A stretch of DNA of 64,000 nucleotides from Colletes latitarsis (taxonomy: Eukaryota > Arthropoda > Insecta > Hymenoptera > Colletidae): positions 11,674,001-11,738,000 of the forward strand of contig NC_135140.1 of assembly GCF_051014445.1 (NCBI RefSeq), given 5' to 3'. Made by a program: the position numbers and the translations under genes. Below the pieces are notes generated by a model. It saw only the letters and a list, made by a program, of their open reading frames with translations. It had not been told where the DNA came from and did not search any database. Below are positions 22,804 to 35,249 of the stretch, piece after piece; the first letter of the stretch is position 1; every line of letters begins with the position of its first letter.

Positions 22804-24229
22804 ATGGACAAATTAGTATCGTCGGATATTGTACTCATAGCTGGTAATTCTCACCCAGAGCTGGCTAACCTCATTGCCAAGTAAGTTTTCATGAATATGC
22901 ATTGTTAATATTTCGTTATATTGTACGTAATATTTTCCTTTTAAAAAGCCGATTAGGTGTCAGGCATGGAGGATGCTCTGTATACCATAAATCAAATCGT
23001 GAAACTATGGTTGAGATTGGAGATTCTGTACGTAGTAAAGATCTTTATATTATTCAAACCGGAACAAAGGATGTGAACAACAACATAATGGAACTTTTGA
23101 TCATGGCATATGCATGCAAGACTTCTTCTGCAAAAAATATTGTCGGCGTCATTCCATATTTACCTTACTCTAAGCAATGCAAGATGCGTAAACGTGGTTG
23201 CATAGTTTCTAAATTATTAGCAAAAATGTTGTGTAAGAGTGGTTTAACTCATATAATCACAATGGATCTACATCAGAAAGAAATACAAGGATTTTTTGAC
23301 GTTCCTGTGGACAATTTACGTGCTAGTCCTTTCCTATTGCAATATATTCAAGAATGTGTATGTAAACAATATGACTAATTGTACTTTTAACAAATTTTAA
23401 TTTTTGAACTATATATTTGTCTAATTAGATTCCAGATTACCACAATTCAGTAATAGTTGCAAGAAATCCTGGCAGTGCAAAGAAAGCAACCAGCTATGCA
23501 GAAAGATTACGTTTGGGTATAGCAGTAATTCATGGAGAACAGCGGGAAGCAGAATCAGATATGAATGACGGACGCTATTCTCCTCCTGCTTTGGCTTCAC
23601 GAACAATGGAGGTTGGGGTTGGTGTTCCAATGCATCCTGCAAAAGAAAAACCACCAATTAATGTTGTAGGAGATGTGGGTGGACGTATAGCTATTATGGT
23701 GGTACGTAAGTTTAGATATACTAACTCTACACTGGAATGAATTTTACGATATTAAATTAAAAAATAAAAAAAACTTTCTAAGAGGGATGTAGGTTTGAAA
23801 AGCTACTTATTTTCAGGATGACATGATAGACGATGTTCAATCATATGTAGCCGCAGCAGAAGTTCTCAAAGAAGGAGGAGCATATAAAATTTATGTTCTA
23901 GCCACACATGGTCTTTTAAGCTCTGACGCTCCAAGATTAATAGAAGAATCTCCAATTGACGAGGTAACAGCATTTAAAAGTGCTATCGGTAAACTATGGA
24001 TGTCTATGCTAATGCATGTTTCTATAGAAAAATTATTTATGTACGTAATATTATATAACTATTATTGTAGGTTGTTGTGACAAATACAGTCCCTCATGAT
24101 ATTCAAAAGATGCAGTGTCCAAAAATAAAGACTGTTGATATCAGTATCCTGTTGGCAGAAGCTATTAGACGTATTCATAACAAGGAGTCTATGTCATATT
24201 TGTTTAAAAATGTCACTTTAGAAGATTAA
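22804..24229 (+). CDS. PRPSAP: PRPP synthetase-associated protein
   Basis: Regulatory, catalytically inactive partner of ribose-phosphate pyrophosphokinase in nucleotide synthesis. Exons: 22804-22880, 22949 to about 23361, 23436-23701, 23817-23963 and 24071-24229, about 353 residues. Family landmarks: VEIGDSVRSKDLYIIQTG, MELLIMAYACKTSSAKNI, VIPYLPYSKQCKMRKRG, HIITMDLHQKEIQGFF, NVVGDVGGRIAIMV, DDMIDDVQSYVAAAEVL, ATHGLLSSDAPRLIEES, ending SMSYLFKN. The KMRKRG region and the insertion at about 215-250 (HGEQREAESDMNDGRYSPP) separate it from the catalytic PRPS enzymes. The junction between exons 2 and 3 is uncertain: donors at 23356 and 23362 both keep the frame with an acceptor ending at 23435. 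DNAAF5 follows 558 bp downstream on the same strand. Confidence 0.94.
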
Positions 24230-24787
24230 AAAGTCCGATAAAACAATGTGTCTTAAATACAGTGAGTTTCTGTGTCCAGGGACCATAATCAAGACATATC
24301 CATTAAGTTTTTTTATTGTCTTAAATAGAAATGAACATACTAGTCTATTTTAAAGATAATTGAGTTGTTTAAAAATTTCTAACTAGTTTCATCTATCACA
24401 TACATAAATTTCCTAACCAACGAGCCTGTGTAAGATATGTTAAAAAATGTTGGGTTAATTTTTAATCCAGTGTTGTAAACTATACAATTTATTTTTCATA
24501 TTCAAGAAACGATAAATGTGTTTCAAGATGTAAAGATCATAAATATATTATTCTAGACTCTAGAATCTAGAGTGTAAAATAATAATGTAATTTTAAAAGA
24601 AAATAGAATAGTCCTTTTTACTCCCTCTTATTTAAAAATGTAATTACGTCGTTGATAATCATTCAAATAAAGATAAGTGGATCAATAAAAATGTTGCTAT
24701 GGAAATACACAGTCCATGAAAACAGTTTCAAACCTGTAAATTCTCTAAAGTTTTTGAAAGTTACCATAGCCTGTAGGTTCTTTCAGA

Positions 24788-27700
24788 ATGTCTGTAGAAA
24801 CAGTAAATTACGAATTTACGAGGATTTGTGTTATGTTGCAATCGAGCGAAAAGTCACGAAGAATACAAGGTTTAACAGAAATTCTAAATATTTTGAAATT
24901 ACCACAACATCAAAGTGATGAAACATTACACTTATGGGATGCTGTAAATAAGTTTGTATTAAAAATTTTAAACGATCCTGCAGAAACTTGTCGTGACCGA
25001 ACGGTAGAAATTATAAAATTATTTATATTGAATTTAACACCCGACGATAAATACGTTATGTATTTGCTTCCAATTTTATCTAAGAGACTGGGTTCTCAGG
25101 AGCAAATAGAAACTTCGGAAGAAGTGAGACTGAAATGCGTTACTTTATTAAAATTATTAATATTAAAATATAACAATTTATTAGCACCATATATCGATGA
25201 CTTAGTAAAAATTTTAACACGTACTATAGTAGATAATTATCCACTAATTAAAAGAGAAAGCTGTATTTGTGTATCTGAATTTGCTAAAAATTTACCAAGA
25301 TACTTTTATATGCAAACTGAGAAATTTGTAAAACCAATTTTGAGTAATTTTACACACCAACATTATAAAGTTAGAATTGTTTCCATTACAACAATAGGAG
25401 ATCTAATCCAACATGGTAAAAGTGCATTTATAGAAAACGTGTCTCTGCCTCTAGCAGAAAAATTATTTGATCAAAATGGGCTTGTTAGAACAGGTACTTT
25501 ATTAGTTTTATTTATTTCAACTGTACTTCGCGATACATAGTTGTTCTCATTTTAAATATAATTTATAATGTCTTGTAGCTGTAATAGAGGTAGCAGGTTG
25601 TTGGCTTTTAAAATTAAAGGATCGATATAGTTGGTGGCACAAGATTCTACCATTACTTTTAACAGGCCTTCACGATGAGTTCAAAGAAATTAGGGAGAAA
25701 GCTGCAAATTTTTGGGATGCTGCTGGACAATTATACATACAAGAAAATGATAATGATGAAAAATTCAAGGATAAAATGGATTTTCTTATCAAAGATCCTG
25801 ATCATTATCCTAATGGTATGTTAAACGTGTTAATTATAATTAAATATTATTTAGATTATTAATAAATCTTCTACAGTTGTAAGGCCAAATTTGGGATGTC
25901 GTGTCATAGCACAGCAAACTTTTAGTAAATTAATAAATGGAATTAGTTTAGAATTAGGTGATTGGATGGCAGACATAAGAGTACGATCTGCACAATTACT
26001 TTGTGTATTCATTTTAAATATAGAAGAAGATGTAACGCAACATATTCAAAAACTCTTACCCCCTATATATCGGTAAATGTATCATTTTTAATTGAATTGT
26101 CAAATTTTCAATTTCATGTACTTTTAATTCATAAATAAACTGCCCAATAGAGCGTGCAACGATGAAGACAATAGAGTTGTAGAAAATATTGAAAGAGCAG
26201 CAGAATATTTAGGATATTTTGTACATCCAAAAATCTGTTGTCATTTAATACTTCCCACCCTCGAAGAAAATCCAACTGCAGGTCACTTAAGAGTATTTTC
26301 TGCAATTTTAAGAGGTTTTGAACGTTATACTCTTCTTCCATTATTAAAAGACGTTGGAAAATTTTTACAACAACCACATATCTGTCAAAGTACAAAAGAG
26401 ATATACCAAAAACAAATACTTTCTTGCTGCCGTTCTTTAATTTTAATCTGCAAAGAGGTTTGTCTCACATTTGATAAATTTTTGTATGTTTAAAATAGTA
26501 TTGTTTCTTATACTTAATATATTTAAAAATTTGTAGGATTGTAAGCTTATATCAGAAGATTTATTCATAGCAATATTCACTGTTCTATCAATGGCAAAAA
26601 ATGATTATATGGAGCTAGAAGCAAAAGAATTATTGAATGTCCTTGCAGATATTAGTTCCTTTGATAATGTTGAAAAACTTTATAGTGAATACATTGGACA
26701 ACTAATTTCATCACTTTCTGATTATAAATCATGGTCAAAACATAGTCCAGAGTCTCAAATTTTCTGTGCATGTCTAATACATGTTAAAGCAATTTTCACT
26801 TTCGATATGGACATTATGTTATCAATTCTAAAAAGTGTCATGACAAATGATACTGACCCTGAATTGAGACTACAATATTTTACTGTATTATCGCAATGTT
26901 TTAATCGAGATTCTTCAGATAAAATGATAGATTTAAAATTATCAAATCAATTTCTGGAAGACTGTATACTTCCGGGATTAATTTGGACCGTTGGAAGAGT
27001 CGCTGAAACTATACGAACTGCTGCAGTATCCTGTTTATGTGCATTCTTAGAAAAATATGAAAAAGACCTGTCGATAGAAAACACTCAATATTTTATGGAA
27101 CATGATATTTGTCCAGTACTTGACAAAATAATCCCAGTCTTGATTAGTCTTGCAGATGATAACTCTAAGAAAAGTAGATTATATTCTTTACGAGCTATGT
27201 ATTTAGTAATATGCATCAGAAAAAGATTTGATTATCTCACGGAAGAACACATACATAAAATCTATCCTGTACTTTTGAAAAGACTTGATGATGGATGTGA
27301 TGATATTAGATTAGCAGCGCTAGAAGCTCTAATAAAAGTTTGGAATGCTATACCTAAGAATTACGATTTACATTTCAACAAAGGTCACATAGAAATGTTA
27401 TATACTACAACTGTAATATATTTGGATGACCCAGACAGCGAATTTCAAAATGTTATGTTAGGTAAGTACATTTAATTTAAGTGCGTTTTTTTTTTGGATG
27501 GATGGAAAAGTAGGAGGATAATAATATTCAAAACTGTTATTAACCATGTCGTTAAGTGTTACAAAAAAAATATTTATTCAAATATAGTGCAAAATAACGA
27601 CACTGGAGCCATTCTCGCGAGGCGTGTTTTGAATTTGAGGCGCTCTGCGGCACGCAGTGTAACTGACACAAATTTCTATCTGGAAGAAAACAAAAAATTT

Positions 27701-28302
27701 TCTCTTAATCTACATGAGTAGAGCTAGAGAAATACGTAGGAGATCTTCGATAAGTTAATTTTAACATTATTTATTGACAAATGATTGCCCCATTTTTTGT
27801 ACATAATTGAACTTTCTACTTCAAATGCTCGCCAATCACACAAAAATTAATGTTTCAAAAATCCCCTTCGTATTTGTCTAGCTATACTCATGTAGATTAA
27901 GAGAAAATTTTTTGTTTTTTTCTAGATAGAAATTTACGTCAGTTACACTGCATGCCGCAGAGCGCCTCAAATTCAAAACACGCCTCGCGAGAATGGCTCC
28001 AGCGTCGTCATTTTGCACTATATTTGAATAAATATTTTAACATGATTAATAACACTCTCTTATTTTTCCATACATCTAAAAAAAAAATCGCAAGAAAACG
28101 CTTTATTTCAGGTTTTTACAGTGGTCTTACCCTTTAACCATCTATTAATCTAAACATTTTTTTAGAAAATTTAAAAGAATTGGCAAGAGTGCATCCAGAA
28201 CTGCTCTACCAAAAACTTCAAAACTGTAAAACAAATTTTAGGAATCAAGAAGGTATAGAAACACTGTTAGAACATTGTTCATATATTTTAAAAGGTAATT
28301 AA
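24788..28302 (+). CDS. DNAAF5: dynein axonemal assembly factor 5 (HEATR2)
   Basis: HEAT-repeat cytoplasmic factor needed to preassemble axonemal dynein arms; in insects its role should be confined to ciliated sensory neurons and sperm. Six exons: 24788-25493, 25579-25815, 25877-26072, 26151-26457, 26537-27461 and 28166-28302, with phases agreeing at every junction, 835 residues, near the vertebrate length of about 855. The protein is nearly all alpha-helical HEAT repeats (for example RDRTVEIIKLFILNLTP, SEEVRLKCVTLLKLLILKY, HYKVRIVSITTIGDLI). Diagnostic regions include DWMADIRVRSAQLLCVFI, THIEDVTQ-like VTQHIQKLLPPIYR and CNDEDNRVVENIERAAEYLG. The start codon follows an acceptor-like TTTCAG by one base, so an untranslated 5' exon is possible. 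An inverted-repeat element occupies most of the last intron. Confidence 0.92.
27480..28093. mobile_element. inverted-repeat element in DNAAF5 intron 5
   Basis: Arms at about 27480-27728 and 27878-28093 are reverse complements; for example AATTTGAGGCGCTCTGCGGC against GCCGCAGAGCGCCTCAAATT, and CTTAATCTACATGAGTA against TACTCATGTAGATTAAG. The ends read AGTGCGTTTTTTTTTTGGAT and CTAAAAAAAAAATCGCAAG. The spacer is about 150 bp. It has no transposase, and no target duplication could be picked out. Confidence 0.8.
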
Positions 28303-28450
28303 AGTCAATGAAAATGATGCATGCATTAAAAACGTATAAAATTCTCTTATATGTGTAAGTTCATTTTAATTAGAATATATTCATGTATCCAAAATAAATA
28401 TTAATGGAAAAATTATTTTGCATATTTCCTAAAAATATTTTAATATCAAA

Positions 28451-28784
28451 AACAGTAGCCGTGTCCGGTAGCGTTTCAATTTTTAATCAATCGGCTTTTA
28501 TTCGCCGTTTGACTTCATCGCTACGAGAAACCTCCGAACGAGAATCCGTCGTCCGATTCGTCGCGGTTTCAGGCTCTGCGTTACTGTTTTCTGTTATCCG
28601 TTATCATTATAGTTACTCGTTTGTTTGCTAATTGTTACTTGTTACTCGTTAGGCATTGTTGTTTTCTGTAAAAATAAATCTTACTGTTTGTTACCTGTCA
28701 CCTGTGTGTTCATACTTTCCGCCTTTCGCTTCCGTCCTCACGCGAGCTAGTGAGAAATGGTCGCGGCCTAGGGATGCAACAGTA
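28451..28784. mobile_element. 320-bp insertion, possible solo LTR
   Basis: A block richer in GC than its surroundings is bounded by the 7-bp direct repeat AACAGTA at 28451-28457 and 28778-28784. It contains an AATAAA at about 28671 within pyrimidine-rich DNA. The direct repeat and polyadenylation signal suggest a solo LTR, but the edges do not follow the usual TG...CA rule exactly. Confidence 0.35.
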
Positions 28785-31700
28785 ATGTGTTATCATTTTT
28801 GCATTCAGAGAGTTAAAGTTCACTCGAAATATAACGTAACATTATACTACACTACAACTTTTAAAATACGATCAAAATTATTGAATAATGTTATCATAAA
28901 AATGACTTACCTTACATGAATATTTTCTATTTCGTTTAACAATACGCCGAAATATTCAATCTTCACCCACTCCACTTATAATAATTAAATACTTGAATAA
29001 TTAAAAACACGCGTTCACACTATTTATTTTATCTAATAAATTGGATTTTTGTATCGATACGAACAATCATTTACGTATGTAGTTTGAAAATGTCCGTGAT
29101 TTAAAGATGGCTGCCACTAATGCTTCTCCACACATGGAAATATTCCAGTAATGCTACTGATCCATTTTAAATGTATGTATGATGTCTACTAGCGCTACCA
29201 AGTGGGTTTTACCTGAAACATGATTCCAATTTTGTACATCTAAGTATGTTGGACTCTTTGATATAAAGAGATCTCTAGCCTCCAGCAGTAAATGTACAAT
29301 GTTGAAGGAACTGGAATATCTGTTTCCCTGAAACTTTACAATAGATCAGATGAGGACAATCTACGAATATTGAAACATGTTCGTACATTTATGGAAACTT
29401 AAATGTAAACTAAAATGAATAAACTAAAGGTACTTTAAAAGCTTGAAGGTATATTTCTTTTTGCAAAATAAAAATAAACATTTATGGAACACTGTATAAG
29501 ATAATATATATATATATGAATTGATATTTACACAAAATAAAAAATAAGGGAATATGATTGCAATTTTTTTTTTTTGCAGTTTATCTCGATGCATAACCAC
29601 ATGTTAAAAAATATATAAAGAAACTAATTTATTTGTTTGTCGTTTAAATAATTGAATGCACGCGGTATCGCGTGAAAATTAGTTTTTTGATTTCACTAGG
29701 TAGGATATCCTAAAAGAAATTTGTTTTTACGCGATGTAATCAGAATTTATTTTTAGCAGAAATCTGCTCTCTTAAATTTTTGTTTTTCCAGTCTATGTTC
29801 ATTGCGAATGTTTTCTTGTTAACAGTATGTTCTAAATGCAATTACGAACCATCCCTTTGAAACAGATGTACCATTTTACAGAAAAGAACCTGTATACTTT
29901 GTTATCATGTAGCATGAGAAATGTACAGAGATATGCAAATTATTAGACTCAAATTAAAAAAGAAATAAGTAATGAAAGCTCCTTTTATAAGCAATATTTT
30001 GTAATGTACATTCAAACTTTACATTGACAAGTTTCTTTAAAAAGACATTTTATTACAACTACAATGTTTTCTTTATCTTCTTCATAACCGCAACTTGGTA
30101 AAGCAAACTAACTTGTTTGTATTAATATGAAAGTGGAACAAACAAGTAAAGTTTAAAAATATATTAAAATACAGTAAATATTGTTTAAGTTTGTAACAGT
30201 AAAAGAAACGCATAATAGAAAGAAAAAAAGCAATTAAACGTGTCAAATGCCTAAGATAATTGACTTACAAAACACTTTGGCTGAAAGAAAACCTCTTCTA
30301 ACGAATCTATTATTGCAAACTTCCCAAATTATCAGTTAAGAAATAAGAACAGTACCTTTAACCACATTTTTCTCATTTTTCTACAGAAAACTAATAAAAA
30401 TGTGAAAGTATCATGTCGAGTCTAATACTTTGCACGTCCCTGTACAATATAGTACAAGTAGAATGGACAAATGAAATAGACAAAGGTAAATCATAACCTG
30501 TTAACATAAATTACGCAGAGAATATGTATATCGCATAATAAGTTTTGCCCTGACAAACTATCTTTTTCATCATATATGTATATATATGTACAATAATCGG
30601 ATTGTTTATAGTTTTGTCACTTTGTCAGAGTTACATAATTAGAATACATTTAATAGTCAAATTGCAACCCGTAGATTGATATATATACATTCAATTAGTT
30701 ACATTACCTAATAGATTCAAATGTTAATCACATTAATTACGGATATTAATACTAAACAATAGTTGAGTTTAGATTTCTATACGTAATTTGTAGGAAACAG
30801 CTCATCTACCTGATAACATCTCTACTTTTCTATCGATATCGAACTGTAAATGAACATAATAAGCAGTTTCGTTTGCGTTTAAAATGTTTTGCAGTTGGAA
30901 AGAGTTTTCAAGCTCGTTGCTGTTAATTATAAAAAGCACATATCAGGAAGTTACAAGCACTAGTCAAAAAAGCGAAAAAATATAGGAATGTAAATTTATA
31001 TATCAGATTCTGACGGTTTGTAAATAATAAATATAGTTCACGTTTTAATGTATATCTGATATTTTATTTAGACCAAATTAAATTTGATACATGTATTTAG
31101 CGAAAGGTGTTATCAGGGGACGAGAGAGTAGATGATGTTTGCATCGAAGAATAAATTAAAAGGTTGTCTAAATCAAACATTCTACATACATAGAACTTGA
31201 TATTTTCCCTTTGCGTTCTCCGATTATACAATCTCAAGAAAAATTCTCTATACTCTCGCCAAACTTTCATTCGAATCGGAGCTTTGGTTGGAGCGTTTTC
31301 CAATTAAATCTTCCTGTCGCACAGCGACATAGAAGTACTACTGTATTCACAGAATAAAATACACGTATAGTAGATACACCGCATTTCGACGTTTGTCGAT
31401 ATTATCGTAGAAGTTTTTAACACTCAGAACTTTTTAAGGGCCTCACGTTAATCATTACATCAGTAAGCTCATTCTTTCTTTGAATAATTTTTTTTTTTCC
31501 ACACGAAACGATATAATAGGTGTTGTTCGATCGCTCTAAACAGTTGCATTGATCCGGCTTATTTCTACTTACAAGATACAGTATTGTTTTCCGCGAATGC
31601 AACGAATTAGGTAAACACGAAGTCTCACAATCCAATTCGACCGAATTTATATTTTTTTTTTTTTGCCCTTTATATCTCGTCGATTAACTACAGAAATTAT

Positions 31701-34700
31701 TAAAATTTCTACAAATAATCAAGCTTTCTATAAATATTGTTACGTAATACGCTGACTACAATTAGTTCATTTATAATAAATTGATTAAAATAATGACGTC
31801 CGGCCTCTTTGTCTGTGGAATTTCGTGTTTGCCAAATCAGAAAATGTAAAGCGAACTCAGTCTTTGGTTGGAGCGATCAAACCTTAAAGATTTCCGACGT
31901 TTTATTTATAAAGTGGCTATTGGGTCAATATTTTTAACATTAATAAATTTTATATAAAAATTCATGTACCACTGTATTTCGTTTAAAGTGTTCCAACTAA
32001 AATAAACAAATGGTTGTTACAAGTACATTCTTGGAAATTTTTTTTCCGCACAGTATCACTCGTGTTTCTCAAAATCATACATAGCAGAAGAGGATTCTTT
32101 CCTTGACTTAGTAATGAATTTTATAAAGAAAAGAAAAAAAAAAAAAAATAAATGAACGTAAATGAATACAATTAAAAGATGTATAAAATGCTTCATGCTC
32201 GACAGTGAATTTGAGAAAAACGAGAGAAATAATCAGATATCTAAAGTATGTACAAATGTGGCAGAAATTAGATTTCACAAAATGTTATATAATATACAGG
32301 CGAGTGAAGTTCTTAACAAAATAATAAGTCCTATCCAGGATAAAATTTCTTTATTACTCCTTCCCTAAAATTGTCCCGAATTCATAAATTTTCATACACA
32401 TCGCTGTGCGCCTACCACAACAACATTAATTACAGTTATTTTTCAGTTAATTACCTAAAAGTAAGAGATACAATAAGCGTAATTATTTTTATATGTACAA
32501 TATATCTTTTTTTGTTTCTTTCTTATTATGATTTCATGAAGTCTCCCTAGAATTTGCAACGTTTTGCACCATTATATTTTATTTCTCTCTTGATTTCGCG
32601 TTACGGCTCGCGAAAGAACTTTTTTTTTTTTTTCTTTTATTGCATGCTCGAAAGAAATTTCTGTGCTTCAAGCCTGGAAAATCAATGACTATCTGAGAAA
32701 TCTTGTTCATGGCCATTTATAATAAGATTAAATTAGAAATCTTCAGTCCGAATGGCTAGCATATTGATCTTGATCAGTGCCTACGAATTTCAAATTACAA
32801 CAGAATGTTTAATGAAACCTTTGTCAAATGACGATAAAAATTATGCGACGGATACTCTTGAATTTCATCAGTTCCAAACTCATATATTCGACAGTCTACT
32901 TTTATAACTATTACTATTTGTTTTTACATGCATTGCTTCTATCAGACACACAGAAATATGAATTATACGATCGTGCTAAAGAAAAATCGTTTTAAATGAA
33001 AAACTTACAGTTGTTTCCTCTGTGTTTTAATTACTTTTTTTTTTTAATGAAAATGTATGCTGAATATTGTCAATTTTCTTAAAAACTTAATTTCTGTTTG
33101 CTGCTTATCTTTTAATACTACACCTCGATAGTTACATGGAAGGTTGACAATAATGTAGAAAGACTAAGAGGAAGAGAATAACGCGCACAAAAATGAACGC
33201 AGTTTCAGCAACTATTCGTATGTTTGTTTTTTTTTTCTAGAGGTAATCAAATTTCATCAGCAAAATCATGTAACGAAGCAGATGCTACTTATGTGTAAAT
33301 GCCAATACACCTTAATTTCGATTTTCATATAGCAGTACCAATAGACTTTAAAATCTATTCGACTATGATAAATCATAAAAGCAAAAGTAACAGAATTAGT
33401 CTCATTTTTATGGCAATAGTATTTTTTGATGCGATATTATACATTTGTTCTAAGTGGGGACTTAATAATTGTTTACTTTGAAGCTTAAACATAGACTTAG
33501 CTATTGTTCTAACATTTATATAATTTGCCCATTTTTTTTTGTAAGAAATTCTACCGGCATTAATAAAAATATTTGAAATAAGTCACTTTCCTCGAATACT
33601 ATTGTTGGAACTTTGCTGCAAAATATTTAAAAAAAAATTAACTTAATTAAATTTCTTGTGCAATATTAAAACTTATAACCAAGATTATTTTCAAGCCAAT
33701 CCAAACATTTATGAGAAAAGGATTGATTCTTTCATCATTTGTATGGTAAATGAATTTATCATTTTTACTTCCACAGTTTGCAATTACTAAAATAAAAGAT
33801 GTTAGAATTTCTAGATATTCCTTGTAAACATTATAAATCCTAACATAGTTATTATGAATTTATCGCTTTGTAATATGGATTTTTATGATACAAGCTTCCC
33901 AAACGCAACATTAGAATCTAAATTTATATGCTACGATTGCATACAAACAATTGATTCGTTACATATTAATAGCACAAAAATGTATGATTCAACAATTGAT
34001 GAAATAATTAAAACTTTTTGTATCATTTGAGTAACTTTAATGCTAATTCAAGGATAATTATTGTTAACAATAGTTTCATTATTTCACAGCCTGGAAGCCT
34101 TTAACAGATTACTACTTTGTAAAGAAATAAATTGAATAATATCTTATTATATTTAAACCGCATCTATGTACAGTATTGAAATAATCATACAAATCCACGG
34201 TAAGTCAAATTATACTACTCTAAGTTCACTGAAATGGTCAATAATGTATTTGTTAACGTTATTTATAATAGATTTACTATACAGTTTCCATAGGAAGCAG
34301 CTCTTCTATTTCTGGCACACTTCAGTTTTTCAACAAAATTTACAATCATAAATGTACGCATAAAAGTGTTATTTTCAAAAATTTAGAGCTTGTATTGCAA
34401 AGGTGAATGTGATTTAAAATTAATTGTCTACAAAACTTTACCGTTTGTATCCATTATTACATATTCACAAATCTTCCTTCTAAATAGAATAACCAAATTA
34501 AATCATATATTACTTTGAAAAATTTAACAAGAAAGAATCGAGTGTAAATCTTCGTGCAATATTTTCACAATAAAATAATTAATGCTGTGTCTGAGAAAGC
34601 TTGTGATATGATTGTAATAACTGCATCACAGATTTTCCAGCAGTATTACTTACGTACAGGTAAAAAATATGACAATGGAGTTCTGTCAATTTTTCAGCAT

Positions 34701-35249
34701 CTCAAAATCAAGTTATAATTTTTTCAAACATAAAAGTTCCCTTGCGTTAAACAAAATCATTCTTTCAAAGAAACAGAGGATATGCAAGCAGTATTATTTC
34801 TGTATTTAACTTTCATATTTTCTGAAAGAATAATTTGTATCAAGAAAGAAATGAAAAATAATATTAATCAGAAACTAGTGCTAATGTAATGTATTTAAAA
34901 AAATAAACATTTTTTCTAAAAGTTCAATGAAACACTGTGATTGCATCGAGTAATTATGGTTTGTCAATGAGCAAGGAAACAATCGACTTAGAAAAAAGAA
35001 TTAGAGCACGATCCTTTTGTGATCAAAAATAACGTGGTACTTGCAATGGAATCGATTCAATTTCATCATCATCGCCACAACAGGCAACTGATCAGAGCAG
35101 TTCTGCAATTGAATCTAGCCGTACCGCATTTCGTATAAACGAGCACATAGTATATGTCCAGTACCCGAAGTCAGGCAGACATAGACAAGGTAAAGTTAGC
35201 GAAGCCCCCACTGACGTATTGGCGGCAACAGGGGTGCTGATAGCAGGCA
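28785..35249. other. E(Pc) 3' UTR and intergenic DNA
   Basis: No coding region was recognised in 6.5 kb. DNAAF5 and E(Pc) converge here, so the right part is likely a long E(Pc) 3' UTR. The left limit is unknown. An AT microsatellite lies at about 29503-29516. Confidence 0.45.
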
